Origin: UBA1756 sp045130235
Lineage (GTDB): Bacteria > Bacteroidota > Bacteroidia > Bacteroidales > WCHB1-69
Direction: 5' to 3'
Assembly: GCA_045130235.1 (NCBI GenBank)
Contig: JBGUPJ010000044.1
Coordinates: forward strand, 1 to 64,000
DNA length: 64,000 nt
Position 1 is the first letter of the stretch; each line of letters begins with the position of its first letter. Below the pieces are notes generated by a model. That model saw nothing but the letters and a program-made list of their open reading frames with translations. It had not been told where the DNA came from and did not search any database. Both the position numbers and the translations under genes were made by a program. Below, in pieces: positions 25,934 to 34,674 of this stretch.

Positions 25934-26689
25934 ATGAAAATTTTCCGCTCTAATACCGCTATTGATACACCTTACTCCATTGATGTGAAGGGGCTGACTC
26001 GTCGTTTTGGCGAGTTTACGGCGGTGGACCATATCTCTTTTTCCGTGAAGAAAGGCGAGATTTTCGGCTTCCTTGGAGCCAATGGCGCTGGCAAGACTAC
26101 CGCCATCCGTATGTTGTGCGGACTGCTGCAGCCCACCGAAGGCTCTGCCCTCATCGCCGGTTACGACCTCAAGACCCAATCGAAGTTTATCAAGCGGAAT
26201 ATCGGCTATATGAGCCAGCGTTTTTCGCTCTATGACGACCTCTCTGTGTTCGAGAATATGCAACTTTTTGGCACAATCTACGGCATTCCGCGTAAGGAGC
26301 TGAAAGAGCGTATCTATTCCAGTTTGAGGATGTTAGACTTGGAAGACAAGGCCAAGACACTGGTCTATTCTATCCCGCTCGGGTGGAAGCAGAAGTTGGC
26401 GTTTGCTACGGCCATCTTACACCGTCCGAAGATTGTTTTCTTGGACGAGCCGACCAGCGGTGTCGATCCCATCGTGCGGCGTGAGTTCTGGAACCTGATC
26501 TATGAGGCCGCCTCACAAGGTGTAACTATCTTTGTGACTACGCATTACATGGATGAGGCCGAGTATTGCGGTCGCATCTCCATCATGTCGAGCGGTCAGC
26601 TGAAGTTGGTGGGCACACCTGCGGAGCTGAAAGCGCAGATGCAGGTGGACACCATTGAGGATGTTTTTGTGAAATTTGTTCAACGATGA
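25934..26689 (+). CDS. ABC transporter ATP-binding protein (second), non-canonical signature
   Basis: 251 residues, starting 1 base after the previous stop. Walker A GANGAGKTT (about 52-60), Walker B IVFLDEPTSGVDP and H-loop TTHYMDEAE are normal, but the signature motif reads IPLGWKQKL in place of LSGGQ. Heterodimeric ABC ATPases often have one degenerate site, and YbhF-like proteins show a similar pattern, so this subunit probably forms a heterodimer with the first ATPase. The stop is 11 bases before the permease ATG. Confidence 0.92.
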   Translation: MKIFRSNTAIDTPYSIDVKGLTRRFGEFTAVDHISFSVKKGEIFGFLGANGAGKTTAIRMLCGLLQPTEGSALIAGYDLKTQSKFIKRNIGYMSQRFSLYDDLSVFENMQLFGTIYGIPRKELKERIYSSLRMLDLEDKAKTLVYSIPLGWKQKLAFATAILHRPKIVFLDEPTSGVDPIVRREFWNLIYEAASQGVTIFVTTHYMDEAEYCGRISIMSSGQLKLVGTPAELKAQMQVDTIEDVFVKFVQR

Positions 26690-26699
26690 GGTGCTGGTT

Positions 26700-27803
26700 A
26701 TGAAGGAGTTGCGTCAAATTTTGAAAAAAGAGTTCACTCACATTTTCCGTGACCGAATTACCCTTTTTCTGGTGTTGGCCATCCCCATCATGTTGGTGCT
26801 GCTTTTCGGCTTCACCATCAGCATGGACATCAGTCATGCCAAAATTTCCGTGCTTGACCTCTCGAAAGACTCACAATCGAAGGCGTTGGTGGAGAAAATC
26901 ACCTCCTCTGGATATTTTGAAGTGGTGTCGTATCCCAATGCGGAGTCGGAGATTGACGGTGATTTTAAGGAGAAAAATGTGAAGTTGGCCATCATCATAC
27001 CGCCCAATTTTGAGGAGCAACTGACGGGGGAAAAATTTGTCACCATACAGATCATCAGCGACGTGTCGGATATGAACGTCGCATCCATCTTGAATAACTA
27101 TGTGAAGCTGATACTCAACGACTTCACCAGCGATTACAATGCCGCGGAGGGTTCGGTGAATGCCATTGAGCTGACTTCGCAGATGATGTACAATCCGGAG
27201 GCCAACAGCGTATATATGTTCGTGCCGGGCATCATCACCCTGATTATGATTATTGTCACCGCGCTGATGTCGTCCATAACGCTGTCGCGGGAGGTGGAGA
27301 CGGGCACGATGCGGATGCTGCTCATCGCACCGGTGAAGAAGGTGTATGTGGTGATTGGAAAGGTCATTCCATACATGATTCTTTCTTTCATTTCTACTCT
27401 TATCATCATCGTTATCAGCGTAGTAGTGTTTCACATGCCCATCAACGGAAGTGTGTGGCTTCTGCTACTTTTATGCATAGTCTTTATGCTTACGTCGGCC
27501 TCGTTCGGTATGGCCATCTCCGCAATGGTCAAGACGCAGCTCGATGCCATGATGATCACCATGATGGGACTTTTCCTGCCCACGGCATTGCTGTCGGGCT
27601 TTCTTTTCCCCATCGACAATATGCCATTTTTCTTCCAGATCTTGGCGAATATTTTCCCGGGCAAATGGTTCATTATTGCCATTAAAGATGTGATGCTCAA
27701 GGGATCTGGCTTCTTGGATATTTGGTTGTACATGGTCATTCTTTTTGGCATGGCAGTGGTGTTGATGGCATTTAGTATGACACGATTAGATAGGAGGAGG
27801 TAA
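26700..27803 (+). CDS. ABC-2 type permease (YbhS/YhhJ-like)
   Basis: 367 residues from ATG 26700; an in-frame TTG at 26676 would overlap the ATPase gene. One N-terminal membrane helix (LFLVLAIPIMLVLLFGFTISM), a large periplasmic domain (about 45-165), then five helices including the conserved MRMLLIAPVKK loop. Forms the membrane channel with the next gene product. GGAGGAGG just before its stop doubles as a ribosome site for the second permease. Confidence 0.92.
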   Translation: MKELRQILKKEFTHIFRDRITLFLVLAIPIMLVLLFGFTISMDISHAKISVLDLSKDSQSKALVEKITSSGYFEVVSYPNAESEIDGDFKEKNVKLAIIIPPNFEEQLTGEKFVTIQIISDVSDMNVASILNNYVKLILNDFTSDYNAAEGSVNAIELTSQMMYNPEANSVYMFVPGIITLIMIIVTALMSSITLSREVETGTMRMLLIAPVKKVYVVIGKVIPYMILSFISTLIIIVISVVVFHMPINGSVWLLLLLCIVFMLTSASFGMAISAMVKTQLDAMMITMMGLFLPTALLSGFLFPIDNMPFFFQILANIFPGKWFIIAIKDVMLKGSGFLDIWLYMVILFGMAVVLMAFSMTRLDRRR

Positions 27804-27806
27804 GCG

Positions 27807-29159
27807 ATGAGAGTAATATTGATGTTGATAAAAAAGGAGTTTTTGCAGGTTTTCCGCAATTCTTTGTTGTGGAAGATTCTGATATTGGCTCCTTTGGCCG
27901 AATTTTTGCTCTTCCCTTATACTGCCGACTATGAGATTAAGAATGTGAAGGTGGTTTTTGTGGACCATGACCGTTCGACCATGACCACCGATATTCTTTC
28001 CACGTTTTCTGCCTCAAAATACTTTATCAATGAGGGAGTTGTGGAGTCGCGGCAGGAGGCTGAAGCCTTGATGCGGGCCGACAAGGTGGACTTTATCGTG
28101 GAATTTCCGGCTGATTTTGAGAAGTCGCTGGTGCGGCAGGAGCCGGTGAAGGTGCATATTACCGCCAATGCCATCAATACGGTGAAAGCGGGGTTGGGCA
28201 GCGAGTATGTGCAGACCGTGTTGGGCAACTATTTCATGACGATGGCTGCTTCAACACCGAAAGTATCACCGATAAGTGCTGGTACAGAGGATGATAGTGA
28301 TGACTTTTCGGAGGTGGAGACGGCCTCGATGTCATCGTTGGTTTTGCAGGGTGGGGAAGGACAGGACATGCAGAAGATGCAGTTGCAGCTGTCGGAACGG
28401 ATGCAGCGGGCGCAGCGCGAGCAGGAGGTAATGGAGGGGCAGGCAGAGAAGGCAGAGCGCGCCGAGCTGGCCAAGCAGTCGGAGGTGGCCGCCCGCGCCA
28501 TGAATCCGCAACTGGCCCAGCTGGTTACCACCAACGTGTATTGGTTCAACGAGCAGATGAACTACAAGAACCTCATTGTGCCAGGCTTGCTCATCATCCT
28601 GGTGACGCTCATTGGGGCATACGTGACAGCCCTTAACATTGTGAGAGAAAAGGAGTTAGGGACTATTGAGCAGGTGAATGTCACGCCCATCAAGAAATGG
28701 CAGTTCCTGTTGGGTAAGATGATTCCCTTCCTGATTCTCGGTTTGGTGGAGTTCGCGGCCGGTCTGTTGATTATGAACCTGATGTTCGGCATCCATATAC
28801 AGGGCAGCTTGTTGCTGGTGTTCGGACTGACTTCTGTGTACTTGTTGGTGATGTTGGGACTGGGATTCTTCATTTCCAGCATGGCGGCCAACCAGTTGCA
28901 GGCCATGTTCATCGTATTTTTCCTGTTTATCCTCTTTGTGATGCTCAGCGGTATCCTCACGCCAGTAGAGGGTATGCCACATTGGGCCTCTTACCTCAAC
29001 TACGCCAATCCCATGTCATTTTTCATGTCGGCGATGAAAACTGTGATATTGAAGGGAAGTACGGTGGATAATATTCAGACTCAATTTATTGTGTTGGCAG
29101 TGATGGCCGTAGTGCTGAATGCCGCCGCTCTGATTTCATACAGAGAAACGGTAAAATAG
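27807..29159 (+). CDS. ABC-2 type permease (YbhR-like) with charged coiled-coil insertion
   Basis: 450 residues, about 80 longer than typical YbhR-type permeases. N-terminal helix (about 22-40), periplasmic domain, then helices from about 256 onward with GTIEQVNVTPIKKW and C-terminal helices. The extra length lies at about 150-238 in the periplasmic domain: an acidic/Ser stretch (TEDDSDDFSEVE) followed by a Gln/Glu/Arg-rich segment of coiled-coil type. The ATG is 3 bases after the previous stop and is preceded by GGAGGAGG. Last gene of the operon; fabD converges from the other side. Confidence 0.92.
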   Translation: MRVILMLIKKEFLQVFRNSLLWKILILAPLAEFLLFPYTADYEIKNVKVVFVDHDRSTMTTDILSTFSASKYFINEGVVESRQEAEALMRADKVDFIVEFPADFEKSLVRQEPVKVHITANAINTVKAGLGSEYVQTVLGNYFMTMAASTPKVSPISAGTEDDSDDFSEVETASMSSLVLQGGEGQDMQKMQLQLSERMQRAQREQEVMEGQAEKAERAELAKQSEVAARAMNPQLAQLVTTNVYWFNEQMNYKNLIVPGLLIILVTLIGAYVTALNIVREKELGTIEQVNVTPIKKWQFLLGKMIPFLILGLVEFAAGLLIMNLMFGIHIQGSLLLVFGLTSVYLLVMLGLGFFISSMAANQLQAMFIVFFLFILFVMLSGILTPVEGMPHWASYLNYANPMSFFMSAMKTVILKGSTVDNIQTQFIVLAVMAVVLNAAALISYRETVK

Positions 29160-29213
29160 TTTTTTTGTTAAAGAATTGATGATAAGAATATTGTGGATAT
29201 TGCTTCGTGGCAT

Positions 29214-30098
29214 TTAGATGTGCCGTACTCCGTCGGTTACCTCCGGCGCTATGCGGCGTACCAGCCCGCACAACACCTCGCCGGGACCGAACTCCACAAA
29301 TTCCGTAGCGCCCTCCGACACCATCTGTTGCACCGCCTGCGTCCATCGTACCGGATGGGTGAGCTGGTCTTTGAGATTCTGCTGGATGGTAGCGACGTCG
29401 GTAGTGCCTTGTGCGCTGATGTTCTGATAGATAGGGCAGATAGGTTCGTGGAAATTGGTCTGCTCGATAGCTGCTGCCAGCTCCTCCTGCGCCGCCAGCA
29501 TCAGCGGCGAATGGAACGCCCCGCCCACGTTGAGCGGCAGTATGCGCCGCGCCCCAATCTCGCGCAGCTTCTGTATCGCTAAATCAACCCCTTCTACTGA
29601 ACCGGAAATCACCAATTGTCCGGGACAGTTGTAGTTGGCAGTCACCACCACTTCCTCAGTGATGGAGGCGCATACCTCCTCGATTTTCTGGTCGTCGAAT
29701 TTGAGGATGGCGGCCATCGTGGAAGGCCGTAGCTCACAGGCTTTTTGCATTGCCAACGCACGTTGACTCACCAGTTTCAAGGCATCCTCGAAGTCCAAGG
29801 TGCGGTTGGCCACCAGCGCGGAAAATTCGCCCAAAGAGTGACCAGCCACCATGTCGGGAGAGGGGAGTCCATCGGCCGTCAGGAACTCAATTACCGAGTG
29901 CAGAAACACGGCGGGCTGCGTCACCTTCGTCATCTTCAGCTCCTCCTCAGTGCCCGCAAACATGATGTCGGTGATGCGGAATCCTAAAATCGCATTGGCG
30001 CATTCAAAGAGTTCGCGCGCGGCCGGCCGGCTCTCGTACAGCTCTTTGCCCATCCCGATAAATTGTGCCCCCTGTCCGGGGAAAACGTATGCTCTCAT
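29214..30098 (-). CDS. fabD: Malonyl-CoA:ACP transacylase FabD
   Basis: 294 residues. Loads malonyl units onto acyl carrier protein for fatty acid synthesis. FPGQGAQ at 6-12, nucleophile Ser88 in GHSLGE, catalytic His in VGGAFHSP (about 196). Full length. It is the last gene of the long minus-strand run that begins with guaA, 18 bases after the HSDR_N_2 gene. No other fab gene is in the window. Confidence 0.96.
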   Translation of the reverse strand: MRAYVFPGQGAQFIGMGKELYESRPAARELFECANAILGFRITDIMFAGTEEELKMTKVTQPAVFLHSVIEFLTADGLPSPDMVAGHSLGEFSALVANRTLDFEDALKLVSQRALAMQKACELRPSTMAAILKFDDQKIEEVCASITEEVVVTANYNCPGQLVISGSVEGVDLAIQKLREIGARRILPLNVGGAFHSPLMLAAQEELAAAIEQTNFHEPICPIYQNISAQGTTDVATIQQNLKDQLTHPVRWTQAVQQMVSEGATEFVEFGPGEVLCGLVRRIAPEVTDGVRHI

Positions 30099-30116
30099 AT
30101 TTTCTTCATTATCTGA

Positions 30117-30530
30117 TTAAAAAGGCCATCCCTCCAAAAAAGCAATCTTCTCCGACTCAAAATCAATCTTGAAAAATCGGCTTTCCTTCCCGTTGCTCAC
30201 CCCAATATAAGGTGCGTGAAGGGTTTTGTTGTATCGTCCCGCCTGCTCCACCACCGCCTGCGTCAACTGCACGTGCGGTGCCTTGCACTCAATTACCGCC
30301 AGTATCTCGCCGCCCGGCTGGTAAACCACCAGGTCGTAACGCCGCTTCAGCCCGTTGACCGTAATCTCGCGCTCCACCGAGATGCGCACCGCCGGAATTT
30401 TCCGCTCTTCCACCATAAAATGAATCAGAAACTGCCGTACCGCCTCTTCCGGTGTCAGCGGTACCCATTTTCTTCTGATGATGTCGAAACATTCGGTGCG
30501 CCCCTCGTTGATACGTTGTTTTAGTTGCAT
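30117..30530 (-). CDS. Small HSDR_N_2-domain protein (restriction-R-like fold)
   Basis: 137 residues covering essentially one domain, similar to the N-terminal nuclease-like region of type I restriction R subunits. RRYDLVVY, then ILAVIECKAP gives the D...E-x-K layout (about 67-88). Stand-alone proteins of this type are widespread in Bacteroidota housekeeping loci, and no HsdM/HsdS genes are present, so it is not part of a type I system. The biochemical role is unknown; a nuclease fold is inferred. Confidence 0.8.
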   Translation of the reverse strand: MQLKQRINEGRTECFDIIRRKWVPLTPEEAVRQFLIHFMVEERKIPAVRISVEREITVNGLKRRYDLVVYQPGGEILAVIECKAPHVQLTQAVVEQAGRYNKTLHAPYIGVSNGKESRFFKIDFESEKIAFLEGWPF

Positions 30531-30549
30531 CTTGTTTGTGTTTAGGGGT

Positions 30550-33138
30550 TTAACGAATTACTGTGACAGTGCCGTGCAAATCTTTGGTAATGGTGCCATG
30601 CAAAGAAGGCAGATGGACCTTGCAGACGTAATAGTACGTTCCGTCTGACGATATCTGGTGGCTGTTCATGTCCTTCCCGTCCCAGTTGATGTCGATGTCG
30701 GTGGTTTTGTAAACCAATCTTCCCCATCGGTTATAAAGGTAAAAATCAACACTTTGCACGCCTTTATAGGGGAAGGGAACGAGAATGTCGTTGTAACCGT
30801 CGCCGTTGGGGGTGATGATGTTGGGAAGCTCGTAGTTGAAGCAGTCGTCGATGTCGAAGCACACGGTGTCGGTCATGCCCGACCAGTTGCCCACGGTGTC
30901 GATGGCCGACAACGCGAAACAGCCGATGACGTACGGCAGGTCGGTGATGGAATAGGTGCAGTGGGTCGTGTAGCAGTCGTTAGGGAGATAGAATGAGTCA
31001 AGAATGGTGAAGGCATCCTCCAAGGTGGGTCGGTAGTGGATATAATATTGATAGACATCAAGATATGAGGAGTCGTTGGAGAACGTCCAGTCTAATGTCA
31101 CAGTTTCGCAGTCGGTCGTTACGGTCAGTTGCGGTACTTCCGGCGGGGTGAGGTCGGCAGGTACGGCGCAATCTTTCTGCGATCGGTTGAGGAAGGGTGC
31201 GATGGTGTCGGGGGCAAAGTAGCCGCCGGTTGACCGCACGAGGTAGCAGTAGGAGGTGCCGTTGAGCAGCCCGTGGTCGGTATAGGTGCGTTCAGCAGTG
31301 GTGGCGATGGAGTCGAATTGCTGGGCGCTTTCATCCCACCGGTAAACGGTGTATTCGGTGTTGGTCCAGGGTACAGTGGCGGCCCAATCCAACTGCAAGG
31401 CGCAGTCGAGCGGGGTGATCGACAGCCGCAGTGAGGAGGCCGGATCCGACGTGCCGGCGAGCACGAGACTGTCGTGTACTTCTGCCCACACCTCCACCTT
31501 GTAGGTGTAGGTCAACTCAAGGGTATTCAGTCCCATGTCCGTATATTGCGTGTCCTGCAACGACATTCCCGTATAGATGAGCTGGAAATCGGTTGGTTGG
31601 TTAGAATTCGCTCTGTAAAGCCTATACTGGTATTCCGGTCCCGGATATTGGAGGGTGTCGAGTTCGGTGGGACGGAGCCACTTCACATGAATGATGCCGC
31701 TTTCGGATTCGGTGGTCTCGATGTCGGCGTGGGTGAGGCGGGGCACGTCGTTGTGCAGCACCGTGCAGGCCTCATCCGACACGTAACTTTCGGCGCCGTC
31801 GGGGTAGTATGCCACCACACGGTAGCAGTAGTCGTTGCCGTGGTATAGGGGCAACGAGGTGCCGTCGTCCACAAACAAGCAGTCGGTCCAGTCGTGCGTC
31901 TCACCCACCAGCTGGTAGCCGGTGTAGCTGGGCAGTCCTGTCTCGCAGTTGTCGGGCTCGAAGTCGTAGCTGCCGTTCCGCCGGTAGATGCGGTAGCCGG
32001 CCGTCTGCGTACAGGCGTGCAGCGACCACGACACCTCGATGGTATTACCCACCGGCTCTGCTACGACATTCTCTGGTTTTGGGGCTACAACGGTGATGTT
32101 CAGTGTTTTATAAGATGTGAGGTTGACTTGAGGACCATTATCTACTGCCTTAAATAGTACGCTGTAGGGGGCGAGACGGATGTGGCTGCAGGCAGTGTGC
32201 CACGTGAACTGACTGCTCACAGGCGGTGTGCCTTCGGCTGTCGGGAAGGAGGCGTGATGGTCGGCAAGTCCGAACACCCCGCTGGTAGCAGTGAGCCGCA
32301 CGGAGGTGGAGTTGGCATCGGTGGCGGTGACCGTCAGCTGGAGAATATCACCGGCGGTGACGCAGGTGTCCATGCAGGTTATGATTTCCGGTGGCTGGTT
32401 GTTGCAGGCGATGATGGTGATCTGCATGTCGCGCACTACCGAGCCAATGAGCACGCCGTACCGCCACTCTTGGATGAGGATGGCGATGTTGTATTCGCCC
32501 ACCACCAACGGCGAGTCCCAAGTGAGGTCGCCAGTGCGCGGGTCAATGTCGATGAAGTTGCTGGCCGCCGGAAGTCCGTAGCCGGGGATGTCCTCTCCCT
32601 CGTAACCACGGCAGGGGATGAGACTGTAGCTCAAACTGTCGCCGTCGGGATCGTATGCGCCGGGATTGTGGTAGTACGGCACGCCCGTACAGCCGTTGTC
32701 AATGGGCGGGTTGAGCAGCTGCGGCGATGAGTTGGCTCCTAGGAACGGATTGATAACCAGTATGGTTTCGAGGAAAAACGGGATGTTGACCGAGTTGGGA
32801 ATGTTGACAATTCCATTGTTGCGGTTGGGGTCTTCAAAAGTGATGTGGTAGGTGCCCGTGGAGGGGTAGGTGTGTTCGGTGATGTAGATATTGCGGCTGA
32901 TGTCATTGTCCATGTTGATTTTCTGGTAACGGTCAACGATGGAGGAGTTGCCATCGCCCCAGAAAACCTCTATTTGCGGACGGTCGGCCGCACTGGGGGT
33001 GTAAGTGTAGGTGATGATGGTAAAACGGTAGGTGAGGCCTCCTAAATGTTCGTAAGTAATCTCGCCGGCCCGTTGATGAGTCGCCCATGTCGCCCATGGC
33101 AACAGCAAAAGCGCAAGAAGGGCCAGCCATTTTTTCAT
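30550..33138 (-). CDS. T9SS cell-surface protein with CHU_C (type B) sorting domain
   Basis: 862 residues: signal peptide 1-20 (WATWA), an N-terminal PKD-like region, several fibronectin-III-like domains (about 370-760), and a C-terminal gliding-motility-type CHU_C domain (about 775-862; PNIITPNGDGYND, then LYNRWGRLVY, WDGKD). The last domain directs export by the type IX system and surface attachment. The ligand is unknown. Its ATG overlaps the stop of the upstream M23/LysM gene by 4 bases (ATGA type), so the two are translationally coupled. Confidence 0.92.
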   Translation of the reverse strand: MKKWLALLALLLLPWATWATHQRAGEITYEHLGGLTYRFTIITYTYTPSAADRPQIEVFWGDGNSSIVDRYQKINMDNDISRNIYITEHTYPSTGTYHITFEDPNRNNGIVNIPNSVNIPFFLETILVINPFLGANSSPQLLNPPIDNGCTGVPYYHNPGAYDPDGDSLSYSLIPCRGYEGEDIPGYGLPAASNFIDIDPRTGDLTWDSPLVVGEYNIAILIQEWRYGVLIGSVVRDMQITIIACNNQPPEIITCMDTCVTAGDILQLTVTATDANSTSVRLTATSGVFGLADHHASFPTAEGTPPVSSQFTWHTACSHIRLAPYSVLFKAVDNGPQVNLTSYKTLNITVVAPKPENVVAEPVGNTIEVSWSLHACTQTAGYRIYRRNGSYDFEPDNCETGLPSYTGYQLVGETHDWTDCLFVDDGTSLPLYHGNDYCYRVVAYYPDGAESYVSDEACTVLHNDVPRLTHADIETTESESGIIHVKWLRPTELDTLQYPGPEYQYRLYRANSNQPTDFQLIYTGMSLQDTQYTDMGLNTLELTYTYKVEVWAEVHDSLVLAGTSDPASSLRLSITPLDCALQLDWAATVPWTNTEYTVYRWDESAQQFDSIATTAERTYTDHGLLNGTSYCYLVRSTGGYFAPDTIAPFLNRSQKDCAVPADLTPPEVPQLTVTTDCETVTLDWTFSNDSSYLDVYQYYIHYRPTLEDAFTILDSFYLPNDCYTTHCTYSITDLPYVIGCFALSAIDTVGNWSGMTDTVCFDIDDCFNYELPNIITPNGDGYNDILVPFPYKGVQSVDFYLYNRWGRLVYKTTDIDINWDGKDMNSHQISSDGTYYYVCKVHLPSLHGTITKDLHGTVTVIR

Positions 33139-34202
33139 TTTACTCGAAGTTTTTGCCCTAATTGAATTTTATTCTCATCACCTAAGTGATTGATTTCTTT
33201 GAGTTTACTGACGGTTGTGTTGTATTTCTTGGCAATGCCATAGAGGGTGTCGCCTTGTGCCACAGTGTGGTATGCGGCTTGTTCGTTGTTGCCGTTGTCG
33301 TTTGGGGAGGGGACAGTTGTAACGCTGTCAGCCTTGCTGTTGGTGGGGGTAGTGGTGGCAGGTGTTTCAGGTGTTGTCGGTGCAATGGTAGTGGTGGTAG
33401 CGGTAGCAGATGTTTCAGGTGTAGGGGTGGCAGCAGTTGTCGTATTGGCAGTAGTAGCGGGGGTTGTGCTGGTGCTGCTGGATTCTTTGGCAGGTTCTTC
33501 AGCTGGTTTGTCAAAGTCGAGTTCGGATTTGGAGATGGCGAGGATATAGTCGGTCAAGTCACCGCTGGAAAAGTCGATCATCTTTTCGGGGTTGAAATGC
33601 TCGTAAAGGAAGCGGGTCTCGAAGTGGAGGTGTACACCGCTGGAGCGTCCGGTGCTTCCGGCAGTACCCACCATCTGACCGGCTTTCACGATTTCGTTGG
33701 CCACCACGGTGATGGAGTCAAGATGGGCATACACGGTTTCTAATCCGTTGTAATGGCGTACCACCACGGTCTTGCCGTAGCTGCTGTAATCCTTCGCCAT
33801 ACGCACCACGCCATCGAAGCAACAGCGGATGGGTGCGCCTTTCGTCAGCGCAAGGTCAATACCGGTATGGTTGTTGCCATTGCGGATGCCGTATCTGCTG
33901 GTGACTCTGTACATATCGCAGGGCATGGAGAAGGCGGTGTGGGGGGCATCGAGAAGGATAATCAGAATATCATCATTATTTCTAAAATTGATGTCTAATG
34001 ATTTGATTTTCAGATAATCATTGTCCCATTCTTGCAGATAAAGGTTATAAGCTGGAATTTCATAGTTTTGGTTGATGACATTGGCGGAATGGGTAGGGGA
34101 GGAAGACGGCGTGTCGAAAGGATTCAACACATCGTCTTGGGCGATAAGCCATTGCGAGGAAAGGATAGTGGTAAGAAGAATGAAGAATGTGATTTTTTTC
34201 AT
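33135..34202 (-). CDS. M23 peptidase with C-terminal LysM domain
   Basis: 355 residues: signal peptide 1-21 (QWLIAQ), an M23/LytM domain at about 95-205 (NHTGIDLAL for H-x3-D, VHLHFE for the H-x-H metal site), a Thr/Pro/Ala-rich linker of about 80 residues (about 235-310), and a LysM domain at 311-355 (AQGDTLYGIAKKYN). Predicted periplasmic peptidoglycan endopeptidase or activator. Overlaps rfaE2 upstream and the T9SS gene downstream by 4 bases each, suggesting tight coupling. Confidence 0.92.
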   Translation of the reverse strand: MKKITFFILLTTILSSQWLIAQDDVLNPFDTPSSSPTHSANVINQNYEIPAYNLYLQEWDNDYLKIKSLDINFRNNDDILIILLDAPHTAFSMPCDMYRVTSRYGIRNGNNHTGIDLALTKGAPIRCCFDGVVRMAKDYSSYGKTVVVRHYNGLETVYAHLDSITVVANEIVKAGQMVGTAGSTGRSSGVHLHFETRFLYEHFNPEKMIDFSSGDLTDYILAISKSELDFDKPAEEPAKESSSTSTTPATTANTTTAATPTPETSATATTTTIAPTTPETPATTTPTNSKADSVTTVPSPNDNGNNEQAAYHTVAQGDTLYGIAKKYNTTVSKLKEINHLGDENKIQLGQKLRVK

Positions 34203-34672
34203 TTTTGATGGTTGATTTTATTGAGGGTTGATGTGGTGGAATATCCGTCAACAAAGGGAATGGTGGTGACGGTGCCGCCGTTTTGTAGCACGAAATCCGC
34301 TCCGACAATAGTATCGATGGTGTAGTCGCCACCTTTTACGAGAACATCGGGTCGTACTGTATGGATGAGCTGTTCGGGGGTGTCCTCATCGAAGAGGATG
34401 ACGAAGTCAACGCAGGCGAGCGAAGCGAGCAGGAAAGCCCTGTCGTACTGGTTGTTGATGGGTCGGGAAGGACCTTTAAGCCGTTGTACGGAGGCGTCGG
34501 TGTTGAGTCCCACCACCAGCAGGTCGCCCAGCTCGCGGGCTTGTGCCAGGTAGGTGGCGTGGCCGCGGTGCAGAATGTCGAAACAGCCGTTGGTGAAGAC
34601 CACCTTGCGGCCTTCCGGCTTGCTCCATTGTGCAGCACTGATGATTTTATTGTCAATATCCGCCACTGTCAT
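34199..34672 (-). CDS. rfaE2: D-glycero-beta-D-manno-heptose 1-phosphate adenylyltransferase
   Basis: 157 residues from ATG 34672. This is the stand-alone C-terminal half of HldE: it makes ADP-heptose for LPS core (or S-layer) sugars. TNGCFDILHRGHATYL has the HxGH nucleotidyltransferase motif; KGPSRPINN and KGGDY follow. The start is fixed by the upstream gene's stop (34675) and a ribosome site AAAGGAG overlapping it. The kinase half (rfaE1) is not in the window. The stop overlaps the M23 ATG. Confidence 0.93.
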   Translation of the reverse strand: MTVADIDNKIISAAQWSKPEGRKVVFTNGCFDILHRGHATYLAQARELGDLLVVGLNTDASVQRLKGPSRPINNQYDRAFLLASLACVDFVILFDEDTPEQLIHTVRPDVLVKGGDYTIDTIVGADFVLQNGGTVTTIPFVDGYSTTSTLNKINHQK

Positions 34673-34674
34673 AG

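Noticed and set aside
30117..30530. Type I restriction subunit
   Set aside because: Only the HSDR_N_2 domain is present, no helicase part and no HsdM/HsdS nearby; such stand-alone proteins are common in housekeeping loci.
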